The position numbers and the translations under genes were made by a program. Below, piece by piece: positions 19,395-26,583 of a stretch of DNA of 64,000 nt. How positions within the stretch are numbered: the stretch's first letter is position 1; the number at the start of each line of letters is the position of its first letter. Where the stretch lies: assembly GCA_002709075.1 (NCBI GenBank), contig PAPV01000015.1:1-64000 (forward strand). The letters are read 5' to 3'. Under the pieces are notes generated by a model, which had not been told where the DNA came from, did no database searches, and saw only the letters and a program-made list of their open reading frames with translations. The stretch comes from Rhodospirillaceae bacterium (GTDB taxonomy: Bacteria > Pseudomonadota > Alphaproteobacteria > MPNO01 > UBA2964).

Positions 19395-19422
19395 AATTTC
19401 TCTAAATTTAATGGTAGAAATT
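19395..19422 (+). terminator. Hairpin after cassette copy 1
   Basis: The arms AATTTCT and AGAAATT are perfect complements around a 14-base loop, and the hairpin is followed by TCTTTCATAC. The same structure follows copy 2 at 21787-21811, where the loop sequence has changed but the arms are kept. Conservation of the arms supports a real end-of-transcript structure; the stem is short and AT-rich. Confidence 0.4.
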
Positions 19423-19446
19423 CTTTCATACTGTGGGAAGTGAAAT

Positions 19447-19463
19447 CTCATCAGTAATGCGAG
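19447..19463. repeat. Short palindromic repeat, copy 1 of 3
   Basis: CTCATCAGTAATGCGAG followed by TTGTTATTGTTG. The element recurs at 21836 and 23651, where the arms CTCAT and ATGAG are perfect. Here the right arm region has one extra change. It could be an operator, a recombination site or a trace of duplication. Confidence 0.5.
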
Positions 19464-19525
19464 TTGTTATTGTTGTTGACTATTATACAACGTGAAAACT
19501 GCAGTAATAAGTTTCTAAACTGTTT

Positions 19526-19801
19526 TTATCCAGTCTGCTTCGCTAAATATTTTTCATCTGCACCGTTGTAATTAAAGGCTATAGCCTTCTCAATTTTACG
19601 ACCAAAATGCGAATAAGCTCATGCTCCAGTTGCACAAACGCCAGTTATTAAGTAATTCAAATCAAGCCCTTGTGTTGAGATTTCCTGTCCTTTCTCAAAA
19701 ACCCGAGCTTCACAAGCTTTACGTTTTTCATAGAGAAAAGAGCCAGTGTGTCGAATTTTTTCTTTTAATACTTGATTAGGAGTTGGATCTTTGGATGACA
19801 A
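19526..19801 (-). pseudogene. Possible gene remnant with an internal stop
   Basis: On the minus strand a frame begins with TTG at 19801 and runs for 60 codons, with protein-like composition (SFLYEKRKACEARVFEKGQE), to a TGA at 19619-19621. The same frame then continues for about 30 codons (AYSHFGRKIEKAIAFNYNG) to a TAA at 19526-19528. No ribosome-binding site or ATG is seen, and the start overlaps the promoter side of the lipoprotein gene. It may be a fragment of an older gene of the element. The rest of 19386-19806 holds only the hairpin and palindrome listed separately. Confidence 0.35.
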
Positions 19802-19806
19802 TTATT

Positions 19807-20163
19807 ATGAAAAAATTTAATAAAACATTTTTGACTATTTTAATCTCGATCCTGATTGTTTCTTGTGATGACACTGACGTAATTGTACAAATATTTGGTG
19901 CATATGAATATAACTGCACGACAGATGAATATAGAGTTTTAAACAAAAACATTATCTTACCATTCATGGAGAAAAATAAGTGGTATAACAAAGAAGAATT
20001 TCATGAAGCTCATATTGAGCATGCATTAAAACCCTTTAAAGACCTTCCTATGAACGATAGTTCTCTTGCTAAGATTACACCTACTCGTGAGTTAAGTGAG
20101 GCAATGTTAGGAGAAATAGTTATGAAAGTGGATTGTGCAAATCCACGAGATATAAAGTTTTAG
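19807..20163 (+). CDS. Predicted small lipoprotein
   Basis: A 118-residue protein starting MKKFNKTFLTILISILIVSC, a signal with a lipobox-like end (IVSC) that would be lipidated at the Cys. The mature part contains two further Cys (EYNCTTDEY and KVDCANP) that could form a disulfide. The ATG at 19807 is preferred over an upstream in-frame ATG because it places the charged n-region correctly. It lies between the two cassette copies. No known family recognised. Confidence 0.65.
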   Translation: MKKFNKTFLTILISILIVSCDDTDVIVQIFGAYEYNCTTDEYRVLNKNIILPFMEKNKWYNKEEFHEAHIEHALKPFKDLPMNDSSLAKITPTRELSEAMLGEIVMKVDCANPRDIKF

Positions 20164-20324
20164 ATGGTAAAAATGCTCCCACTTTTTAATATAATAAATG
20201 AAGCTGTAGAATTGATGAGCTTAAGTTTCGGGTTTCTCATCAAAATCTAAGAACAGGTTGTCCCGTGAGGAAATAATTTTAACATTGAGCAATATGATCA
20301 AATTATCTGAAAGGAATTATCAAA

Positions 20325-20624
20325 ATGATTTTTTACGTTGAGTATCAATGTGATCGTGACAAGCAGTCAGAAGCTCAAACTTTTTTTGCTAACATGACAG
20401 AAGAGCAAATCGTTGGAGAAACACCAAATGGGCTCCGTTTAATCTGCCGATATCACGATCTTCCAAATGGTTCTGGGTTTGCTGTTGTTGAAACAAATTC
20501 TCAAGATGCAATAACGGCTTGGGCACTGACATGGTCTGGGCTCTGTACATTTCCCGTTATTAAGCCGGTAGTCGATGATGATACGGGAAGAAAAATGATC
20601 AAAGAAATGTTGCAAAACCAATAG
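20325..20624 (+). CDS. Small DUF3303-like (dimeric alpha-beta barrel) protein
   Basis: A 99-residue cytoplasmic protein. The pattern MIFYVEYQCDRDKQSEAQTFF, then ETPNGLRLICRYHDLPNGSGFAVVETNS, then AITAWALTWSGLCTFPVIKPV, resembles the DUF3303/ferredoxin-like barrel group, which is usually dimeric. AAAGGA lies nine bases before the ATG. Family assignment is by general pattern only, and the function is unknown. It is transcribed in the same direction as the cassettes on either side. Confidence 0.6.
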   Translation: MIFYVEYQCDRDKQSEAQTFFANMTEEQIVGETPNGLRLICRYHDLPNGSGFAVVETNSQDAITAWALTWSGLCTFPVIKPVVDDDTGRKMIKEMLQNQ

Positions 20625-20679
20625 AGTCGTTATTTGAAGAAGAGCTTACTGAAGAGGTTATTAGATGATAGGTGACAGA

Positions 20680-21078
20680 ATGATTAAAATTATAATGCAA
20701 TCTATTTTTATTGTATTTTTTGCCACTACCTTATCCAGTTCAGTTTTTGCACAGGGAAAGATGACTGACCAGTACCGTCAAATGGGAGGTATAGCTGCTC
20801 TATCAGAGATGTGTTTGAATCAAAAAAGGTTGGAAAATCAATTATTCAAATCTGTTGGGATGACAGTTGCCAACAATCCAAAGATAGGAAGAGTGCTCTT
20901 TCAGCTGATGGCACTTTATTTCGAGAGTTATGAGGTGGCCAAAACAAAAAGAGTTGTATGGAGTGGATCGGCACAGAACTACAACAAAAAACAATTTAAC
21001 TGTAAATCAAAATCAGATCTAACTTTAATTAAAAGATTTGAAGCTCAAATGTTTAAGCAATTAGCATCGACAAAATAA
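20680..21078 (+). CDS. Secreted small protein, copy 2 (intact)
   Basis: A 132-residue exported protein: signal peptide ending SSSVFAQG, then the conserved GKMTDQYRQMGGIAALSEMC, and a C-terminal part YNKKQFNCKSKSDLTLIKRFE that is missing from copy 1. Two Cys (MCLNQ and FNCKS) could pair in the periplasm. The ATG at 20680 is chosen because AGGTGA lies five bases before it, and it aligns with the start of copy 1; an upstream ATG at 20665 lacks such a site. It heads the second three-gene cassette. No family name recognised. Confidence 0.7.
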   Translation: MIKIIMQSIFIVFFATTLSSSVFAQGKMTDQYRQMGGIAALSEMCLNQKRLENQLFKSVGMTVANNPKIGRVLFQLMALYFESYEVAKTKRVVWSGSAQNYNKKQFNCKSKSDLTLIKRFEAQMFKQLASTK

Positions 21079-21090
21079 AAATGTTTTAAG

Positions 21091-21576
21091 ATGACGAAAA
21101 ATATCATCATACCTCTGGTTCTAATGTGCCTTATGTCATTCCCTAGTTGGGGTGAGACCAAAGACGACTTGGTTCAACGAGAAGGTCTGTATTACCAGAA
21201 ATTCACTGATGTTCCGTTTACGGGTGAAGTTGAAGGTGAATGGAAAGGTTCAATCAAAAACGGTCTGAAAGAAGGACCGTGGGTCACTTACTACGACAAC
21301 GGTCAGTTACGTTACAAGGGTGACTACAAGAACGGTTACCAAGAAGGAACGTGGGTTCATTACCTCCTCAACGGTCAGTTACGTTACAAGGGTAACTACA
21401 AGAACGTTAAGAAAGAAGGAACGTGGGTTTATTATTCCCTCCTCAACGGTCAGTTAATAAGACAGGGTAACTACAAGAACGGTAAGAAAGAAGGAAGGTG
21501 GGAGTCCTACGACTTTAACGGAAAGTCAGACGAAGATGCAGGAACCTATCGTGACGGTAAGAAAGTATCGGATTAG
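21091..21576 (+). CDS. YwqK/MORN-like exported repeat protein, copy 2
   Basis: A 161-residue protein with signal peptide MTKNIIIPLVLMCLMSFPSW, the NGLYYQKFTDVPFTGEVEGE entry segment, and about four repeats of the form GxxKxGxWxxYxxNGQLRYKGxYKNG. Such repeats form a beta-sheet ladder; the family includes YwqK-type antitoxin-like proteins and many uncharacterised secreted proteins. Copy 1 keeps the ends but has lost, or never gained, the middle repeats. Stop and next ATG are two bases apart. Confidence 0.75.
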   Translation: MTKNIIIPLVLMCLMSFPSWGETKDDLVQREGLYYQKFTDVPFTGEVEGEWKGSIKNGLKEGPWVTYYDNGQLRYKGDYKNGYQEGTWVHYLLNGQLRYKGNYKNVKKEGTWVYYSLLNGQLIRQGNYKNGKKEGRWESYDFNGKSDEDAGTYRDGKKVSD

Positions 21577-21578
21577 AA

Positions 21579-21776
21579 ATGGTTTCTTTCTCTCTACTTG
21601 AGTCACTTATGCTTGAAATAATTGGAGCAATCTTCGTATGGGTTATATCTTATTTTTTATTACCCCAAATCATGAAGCTTTATTCCTCTGAAGTAGATAA
21701 GAAGACTGTTAATCCTGTTCAGAAAATTAACTTTGGAACCATCAATGCCATCTTATTCCTTGTATTAATTAAGTAG
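21579..21776 (+). CDS. Small membrane protein of the duplicated cassette, copy 2
   Basis: A 65-residue protein almost identical to the one at 19188-19385, with an N-terminal hydrophobic helix and a C-terminal hydrophobic tail. The substitutions are conservative (for example IVVWIISYFSL to IFVWVISYFLL), which suggests selection for a membrane segment. Same two-base spacing from the YwqK-like stop. Function unknown; it might anchor or help export its upstream partner. Confidence 0.65.
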   Translation: MVSFSLLESLMLEIIGAIFVWVISYFLLPQIMKLYSSEVDKKTVNPVQKINFGTINAILFLVLIK

Positions 21777-21786
21777 TGAGACACAT

Positions 21787-21811
21787 ATTTCTCTAACTTA
21801 GAGGTAGAAAT
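21787..21811 (+). terminator. Hairpin after cassette copy 2
   Basis: The arms ATTTCT and AGAAAT flank a 13-base loop and are followed by TCTTTCATAC. Counterpart of the hairpin at 19395-19422. Confidence 0.4.
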
Positions 21812-21835
21812 TCTTTCATACTTGGTCTGTAAAAA

Positions 21836-21850
21836 CTCATCAGTAATGAG
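21836..21850. repeat. Short palindromic repeat, copy 2 of 3
   Basis: CTCATCAGTAATGAG, a perfect 5-base inverted repeat with a 5-base spacer, followed by AGTGGTG. It lies between the cassette hairpin and the end of the convergent polymerase-like gene. Confidence 0.5.
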
Positions 21851-21876
21851 AGTGGTGTTTATATTGGTTATTATTA

Positions 21877-23454
21877 TTATTGATAATTGAAGGTTCTCTC
21901 CTTCCACTCTTCAAAGGACTTAAGATCATCAAGATATCTTTGACTTACATATTCATTATCTTTCATCGACATAATTTCTCTGTGCCTTTCCCCCCCTCCT
22001 TCTTCTTCATAATCAATTTCTTCATCAAAATATCCTATCTGTTTAGTCTTCACCGAATTGGGTATGCTAGCCCCAAACACGTCCTCTACTAATTTATTAT
22101 TAGAAAGACCACTAAGCTCTCTCCATGCCTCATTCATAACCTCCCGAAGATCATCAGCATGTTCTTCCCATATTATGTAAGAGTCATGAACAGCCAATAC
22201 AGGAATACCATCAGCCATAAACTCAGTAATAATAACTTCTATAATTTGACTATCGAGATATTGAAGCTCTATTCCTTTTCCTGTTCCAATTAAATCAGCA
22301 ATAGGCTCATGCTTGGCTCTCAGTGCATCCAAAGCCTCACCCAATACTTGGTGTGTAAAGACACTTTTAAGATCTTTGTTACCTAAAACATGGTCACTAA
22401 TAAATGCCCGAAAGGCTGCCTCATCACTCTCAGCATTAATGGCAATTAAGAGTAGATCTTTCAGATAATTCCTTTGCCATATGATGTGATTATCATCTGT
22501 TTTTATTTCATAAGGATCAGATGCTATTTCCTGCCAGTAGTTAATTCCCTTTTTTGCATAGAGCAGTGCCGGATGATGGGAAGAGTAATCCACCTCAATC
22601 GTTCTTCTGCCACTAACACGAATGAAAGGTCTATAGATGGAAGGTATGGCTTGCCAAAAGCCCCCGTAGAACCTTCCTCCGTGATCCCATCTGTTATTGT
22701 TGAAGACACGATGGGTAAATTTATCATGCTGATTGATGTACGTTCTCTTCAGTCTTCCTGTTCGTTTATCTTTTTCTTTGTGTTTAACCCATGGATTATC
22801 TGTGTTGCTTAGATCAATATGATGTTGCCCTAGCAGTAAATTGTAATTTAACAACACCCCTCTCATTCTGTCTGTCTCAGGAGTGTCTTCGTACTCGATA
22901 TTTTCTTGTAATGTATTTCCCCTGATATCCTCAGTCTTGATCCTCATAATGATGGGTTCATAGCTTCTTAATCTTTTGTCGGCTGGTTTCCTGAGAGCAT
23001 AGCTAATATCAAACTTATTGATCTTTGCATCTTTAAAGTACTGGATAAGTTTTGATGTGGTTTTCATTCGTGAGTTACGAGAAGCTCTGCCCTTGTCATG
23101 GAACCCCTTAACCATATCAACCAGATCAACATCAGAGAGGTGCTTTACGATGAGCCCTGTCTTGTCACTAATTCTAAGTGTGTTGTATCGGGAGTTTGCC
23201 TTGTAATAGCCACTACCCATGTAAAACCCGATACACATCTCAGGATCAGTCATCCATGCTACATAAAGATCGATTAGGACCTTTTTCAGAGCATGTTTTT
23301 CAATGCCTGTGAGTGAAGAAAATCCTTCAAAATAAGAGGTGTAAATAATATCTACAAATTTATTTACCTCGGGATGGTCTGACCAAGTGTGGACATCTAA
23401 TTGACGAGAATGGTTCAAAGACCACGGTGCATCTTTTGCTTTGTATAGTGCCAT
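21877..23454 (-). CDS. Polymerase-like protein of a mobile element (family A / single-subunit palm motifs)
   Basis: A 525-residue protein not assignable to a named family with certainty. The C-terminal half carries, in order, a conserved GGRFYGGFWQAIP segment (about 259-271), IEVDYSSHHPALLYA (D289, like motif A), RNYLKDLLLIAINA (R328, K332, like the O-helix motif B) and VLAVHDSYII (H423, D424, like motif C). This is the order and spacing style of family A DNA polymerases and T7-like RNA polymerases. No exonuclease domain is evident; the N-terminal ~250 residues are of unknown role. The tail is acidic (EEIDYEEEGGG). ATG at 23454 is preferred to the TTG 15 bases upstream. It shares the strand with the integrase; both belong to the tRNA-Val element. 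Priming or element replication is inferred. Confidence 0.7.
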   Translation of the reverse strand: MALYKAKDAPWSLNHSRQLDVHTWSDHPEVNKFVDIIYTSYFEGFSSLTGIEKHALKKVLIDLYVAWMTDPEMCIGFYMGSGYYKANSRYNTLRISDKTGLIVKHLSDVDLVDMVKGFHDKGRASRNSRMKTTSKLIQYFKDAKINKFDISYALRKPADKRLRSYEPIIMRIKTEDIRGNTLQENIEYEDTPETDRMRGVLLNYNLLLGQHHIDLSNTDNPWVKHKEKDKRTGRLKRTYINQHDKFTHRVFNNNRWDHGGRFYGGFWQAIPSIYRPFIRVSGRRTIEVDYSSHHPALLYAKKGINYWQEIASDPYEIKTDDNHIIWQRNYLKDLLLIAINAESDEAAFRAFISDHVLGNKDLKSVFTHQVLGEALDALRAKHEPIADLIGTGKGIELQYLDSQIIEVIITEFMADGIPVLAVHDSYIIWEEHADDLREVMNEAWRELSGLSNNKLVEDVFGASIPNSVKTKQIGYFDEEIDYEEEGGGERHREIMSMKDNEYVSQRYLDDLKSFEEWKERTFNYQ

Positions 23455-23650
23455 GCCGTTATTTCTCAATAGCTTTTAATCAAACTAACCAAGGGACTAT
23501 TCTAAACCAAATCACGGTGATTCGTGTAGCTTATCGAATAATTTTTATCTGTTTAATTGGAAAAGTAGACCCAATGACGACGACCTCATCAAGCCTCATC
23601 ATCACTTATTCAAAGTAATAATTAAGAAATATTTCTTGGGATTAAAAAAA

Positions 23651-23665
23651 CTCATCAGTAATGAG
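23651..23665. repeat. Short palindromic repeat, copy 3 of 3
   Basis: CTCATCAGTAATGAG followed by AGTTGTTGTTG. It lies in the divergent region between the polymerase-like gene and the MORN-protease gene, where an operator would be expected. Confidence 0.5.
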
Positions 23666-23762
23666 AGTTGTTGTTGTCTCTTCCACAGTAAAGGTTATTC
23701 TTAATATAGTTCTAATAGCACCTTCATTGAATTATAGTTTGATTTGATACATACTCATCACC

Positions 23763-25139
23763 ATGAAAAATAGAACCATCCTAATCTTTTTGAGTTTTTC
23801 TTTTCTCTTGAGCAATGAGTTAAGAGCATCAGAGTTGCCTCCGTGCCCAAATGATAAAACTTCATACCGTCATAACTGCTTCGGGACCGAAACCTTTGCC
23901 AATGGAGAAAAATACGTTGGTGAATTTAAGAATGGCAGAAGACATGGAAGAGGCACCTATACCTTTGTCAGGGGAAATAAATACGTTGGTGAATTTAAGA
24001 ATAACAAAATGCATGGAAAAGGCACCCATACCTTTGCCAGTGGAAATAAATACGTCGGTGAATGGAGGGATAACAAAAGACATGGAAAAGGCACCACTAC
24101 CTTTGTCAGTGGAAATAAATACGTTGGTGAATTTAAGAATGACACAAGACATGGAAGAGGCACCTATACCTATGCCAGTGGAAGTAAATACGTTGGTGGA
24201 TTTAAGAATGGCAGAAGACATGGAAGAGGCACCTATACCTCTGCCAATGGAGATAAATACGTAGGGGAATTTAAGAATAGCAAAATGCATGGAAGAGGCA
24301 TTGCCAGCTCTGCCGATGGAAGAAAAAAAGAAGGTATTTGGAAAGATGGTAAGTTCCTATATGCCCAGAAAATAAACCCAAATCTTACAGCACAAAAACC
24401 CCGACCTAAAAGACGGAAACGTCAATCTTTTAAAAAATCTGTAGATCCCAACAAAATTGTCTCGGCAGCTTCCGGAACAGGCTTTGCCGTGTCATCCAAA
24501 GGACATGTGATTACCAACCATCATGTTATTAAGGGATGTCAAAAAGTAAAAATTCATCAAGATGGTAAAGCTATTCCTGCCACTGTCGTGACGTATGATC
24601 CCCAAAATGATCTGGCTCTTCTAAAAGGTGACTTCCGTCCCTCAGTTGTACTTAGTCTCAGTCCAAGAAACTCTGGACTGCTTGAGGAGATTTACGTAGC
24701 TGGATTTCCTTTTGGACAGAAAGTCAGTACCGGGGTTAAAGTCACAAAAGGTATTGTCAGTTCACTGACAGGTATTGGAAATAACTTCTCCCAAATCCAA
24801 ATCGATGCAGCCCTGCAACCCGGCAATAGTGGTGGTCCTATAATAAATGGTAAAGGTAATGTCGTTGGAGTTGCTGTAGCCAAGTTGGACTTTAAAAATA
24901 TCTTAAAGAGATTTGGTACACTGCCTGAGGATACGAACTTTGGTGTAAAAACAAGCATCGTAAAAACCATATTGGAGAGTAAAAACATCTCCACACCGAG
25001 AGCTAATAAATCATTAATCTCAACAGCCAAGCTTGGTGAAATGATTACAAAGGGGACGTACTATCTCTCTTGTTGGATGACGATAGCACAAATCCAAAGC
25101 ATAAAATCTCAGAAAGTTATTTTTCAAAATTTAAATTAA
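23763..25139 (+). CDS. MORN-repeat / trypsin-like serine protease fusion, exported
   Basis: A 458-residue protein: signal peptide (residues 1 to about 23), a short Cys-containing segment, six full 23-residue MORN repeats plus one degenerate repeat (about 48-200), a basic linker (PRPKRRKRQSFKK), and a trypsin/HtrA-like protease domain (about 235-430). The catalytic triad is visible as H254 (ITNHHVI), D283 (DPQNDLALL) and S356 (QPGNSGGP). No PDZ domain follows. The C terminus YYLSCWMTIAQIQS is a tail I associate with MORN-proteases of marine Alphaproteobacteria. MORN repeats may bind lipid or target protein and place the protease at the envelope. It is cargo of the tRNA-Val element. Confidence 0.85.
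   Translation: MKNRTILIFLSFSFLLSNELRASELPPCPNDKTSYRHNCFGTETFANGEKYVGEFKNGRRHGRGTYTFVRGNKYVGEFKNNKMHGKGTHTFASGNKYVGEWRDNKRHGKGTTTFVSGNKYVGEFKNDTRHGRGTYTYASGSKYVGGFKNGRRHGRGTYTSANGDKYVGEFKNSKMHGRGIASSADGRKKEGIWKDGKFLYAQKINPNLTAQKPRPKRRKRQSFKKSVDPNKIVSAASGTGFAVSSKGHVITNHHVIKGCQKVKIHQDGKAIPATVVTYDPQNDLALLKGDFRPSVVLSLSPRNSGLLEEIYVAGFPFGQKVSTGVKVTKGIVSSLTGIGNNFSQIQIDAALQPGNSGGPIINGKGNVVGVAVAKLDFKNILKRFGTLPEDTNFGVKTSIVKTILESKNISTPRANKSLISTAKLGEMITKGTYYLSCWMTIAQIQSIKSQKVIFQNLN
23904..24317 (+). repeat. Six tandem 69-bp repeats encoding MORN units
   Basis: Each unit encodes GxKYVGEFKNxxxHGxGTxTxxx. The units are very similar at DNA level, including silent positions (AAATACGTTGGTGAATTTAA recurs), so they arose by recent tandem duplication and may vary in number between strains. 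A seventh, degenerate unit follows. Confidence 0.85.
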
Positions 25140-25141
25140 AT

Positions 25142-25158
25142 AATTACTTAAGGTAATT
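25142..25158. terminator. Small hairpin between protease and integrase genes
   Basis: AATTAC and GTAATT pair around TTAAG, immediately after the protease stop, followed on the plus strand by AAAAG and on the minus strand by more AT-rich DNA. The two neighbouring genes are convergent, so a bidirectional terminator is possible, but the stem is weak. Confidence 0.3.
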
Positions 25159-25259
25159 AAAAGAGTCCTATAATGATATAACCTCCTTCCTAAGGAGAAA
25201 CTGTCTACCATCCACATACCAACAGTATTTTTTTTAAGTATTAATCCTTTTTTATTTCT

Positions 25260-26228
25260 TTACCCTAACTTCAAGGCCAAATCTTCTGCTCTAAGATGGG
25301 TGTATCTTTTCAACATCCGTAAATCCTTGTGACCTGTAATCGTTGATACCTCCATCACATTAAGACCTCGTTCAAAGAACCTGCTCGTGGCCTCATGCCT
25401 CAAATCATGAAAACGTAAATCATCTATCCCTGCCCTCTTACAGGCTCTTTTCCACAAACCTCTTAATGCCGTTGTTGATAAAGGAAATACTCTTCCAGAA
25501 ATATTAGCTGGTAACTCTTCTAATGTCTTTATGGCTTTGGAGGACAAAGGAACCGTCCTCCTCTCTCCATTTTTTGTGAGAGGTAAATAAGCTGTTCGAG
25601 ACTGATAATAAATATGGTTTCGTTGCAGTGTGAGCAACTCACCACGTCTCATGGCTGTCTCTAAAGCAACAATGACCAACGGAAAAAGATATGAGTTGTG
25701 GCTCCGGCTACAGGCTAGCAAAAGGCCTTCAGCTTCATCCCTCCCCAACCGTCTATCTCTTGGTCTGTTCGAGGGAGGCTTTGTAACCAAACTAACGGGA
25801 TTTTCCGTCAATCGAATATTCCATTCCCTCATAGCTGTATTAATGGCATCAGAGATTAAACTCAAGTCTCTGGCTGCAGCATTGCCTTGGACAACTTTTA
25901 ATCTCTCATCTCTATATTGAGCAATGTGAAAAGATCTTAAATCAGTTAAAGGAATTTTTCCTAACCACGATCGGTTTATTTTTTTTATCCTAAGGATTTC
26001 TATCTCAAAAGAACGTTTATTGGGTGTAATTTCTTTCCCATATCTCTTAAGTAACTCCCCAAGGGTTCCTTCAGCAAAAGAGAATTGACCAGTAGCCATG
26101 GCCCTCTCTGTCGTCTCTGCCCATTTCTTTGCATCGGATTTATACTGGAAATTTTTCACCTTAGTGGGGTAATTCTTTCGTCTGACACGAGCTTGATAGC
26201 CCCCTTTTATCTTCATAATGGAAGACAT
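25260..26228 (-). CDS. Tyrosine recombinase / phage-type integrase
   Basis: A 322-residue site-specific recombinase. The N-terminal part has an Arm-DNA-binding-like start (KIKGGYQARVRRKNYPTKVK) and a SAM-like core-binding domain. The catalytic domain has all the expected residues: R194 (TAMRRGEL), K219 (LTKNGERR), H274 and R277 (FHDLRHEA), H300 (TGHKD) and Y309 (LKRYTHL). It lies 100 bases from the 3' end of the tRNA-Val gene on the same strand, the usual place for an integrase that uses the tRNA end as its attachment site. It is intact and probably active. Confidence 0.93.
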   Translation of the reverse strand: MSSIMKIKGGYQARVRRKNYPTKVKNFQYKSDAKKWAETTERAMATGQFSFAEGTLGELLKRYGKEITPNKRSFEIEILRIKKINRSWLGKIPLTDLRSFHIAQYRDERLKVVQGNAAARDLSLISDAINTAMREWNIRLTENPVSLVTKPPSNRPRDRRLGRDEAEGLLLACSRSHNSYLFPLVIVALETAMRRGELLTLQRNHIYYQSRTAYLPLTKNGERRTVPLSSKAIKTLEELPANISGRVFPLSTTALRGLWKRACKRAGIDDLRFHDLRHEATSRFFERGLNVMEVSTITGHKDLRMLKRYTHLRAEDLALKLG

Positions 26229-26290
26229 TTTTTGACTCCTATTGGAGCTATAGTGGAGTAATTAATATGGGAAATAAAAGATTATCATTC

Positions 26291-26322
26291 CTAAGATATA
26301 CTAACCTATTGATATATCTTAG
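26291..26322. repeat. Inverted repeat between integrase and tRNA-Val
   Basis: CTAAGATATA and TATATCTTAG are perfect 10-base complements with a 12-base spacer, ending six bases before the tRNA CCA. It may be a terminator for the tRNA, an integrase arm site or part of the attachment site. Confidence 0.6.
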
Positions 26323-26328
26323 AAAAAG

Positions 26329-26403
26329 TGGTGGGCACGACTGGGATTGAACCAGTGACCCCTACGATGTCAACGTAGTGCTCTCCCGCTGAGCTACGCG
26401 CCC
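26329..26403 (-). tRNA. tRNA-Val (GAC)
   Basis: On the minus strand the gene starts GGGCGCGTAGCTCAGCGGG and folds into a full cloverleaf: the 7-bp acceptor GGGCGCG pairs with CGTGCCC (one G-U), the anticodon stem CTACG/CGTAG encloses the loop TTGACAT with anticodon GAC, and the T-arm is CACTGGTTCAATCCCAGT. The 3' CCA is encoded. The 3' end faces the integrase, so this gene is the likely attachment site of the neighbouring element and has been kept functional. Confidence 0.95.
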
Positions 26404-26583
26404 ACTCGATATTGCCGTTTTCTTGTCTACACGTAATTCAGGGGTATTTGCAAGACCTGCAAATATCAGGCACAACTTTAAAAATGCAACTAGATAAGAT
26501 TTAGGGTGCGTATATTAGTTTTAGATCTGTTGTAGTTATTTTTGATACATCCTTAAGTATTGGGGAAAAAAAGAAAATTATGT

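Noticed and set aside
19619-19621. TGA as selenocysteine in the minus-strand remnant
   Set aside because: No SECIS-like structure or selenoprotein family match was seen, and the frame lacks a proper start.
23851-24290. Long open frames on both strands across the MORN repeats (137 and 142 codons)
   Set aside because: They are created by the 69-bp tandem repeats in other frames; the signal peptide, repeat periodicity and protease domain all support only the 23763-25139 frame.
23904-24317. Regular repeat spacing that could suggest a CRISPR array
   Set aside because: Units are contiguous, coding and without unique spacers; no cas genes are present.
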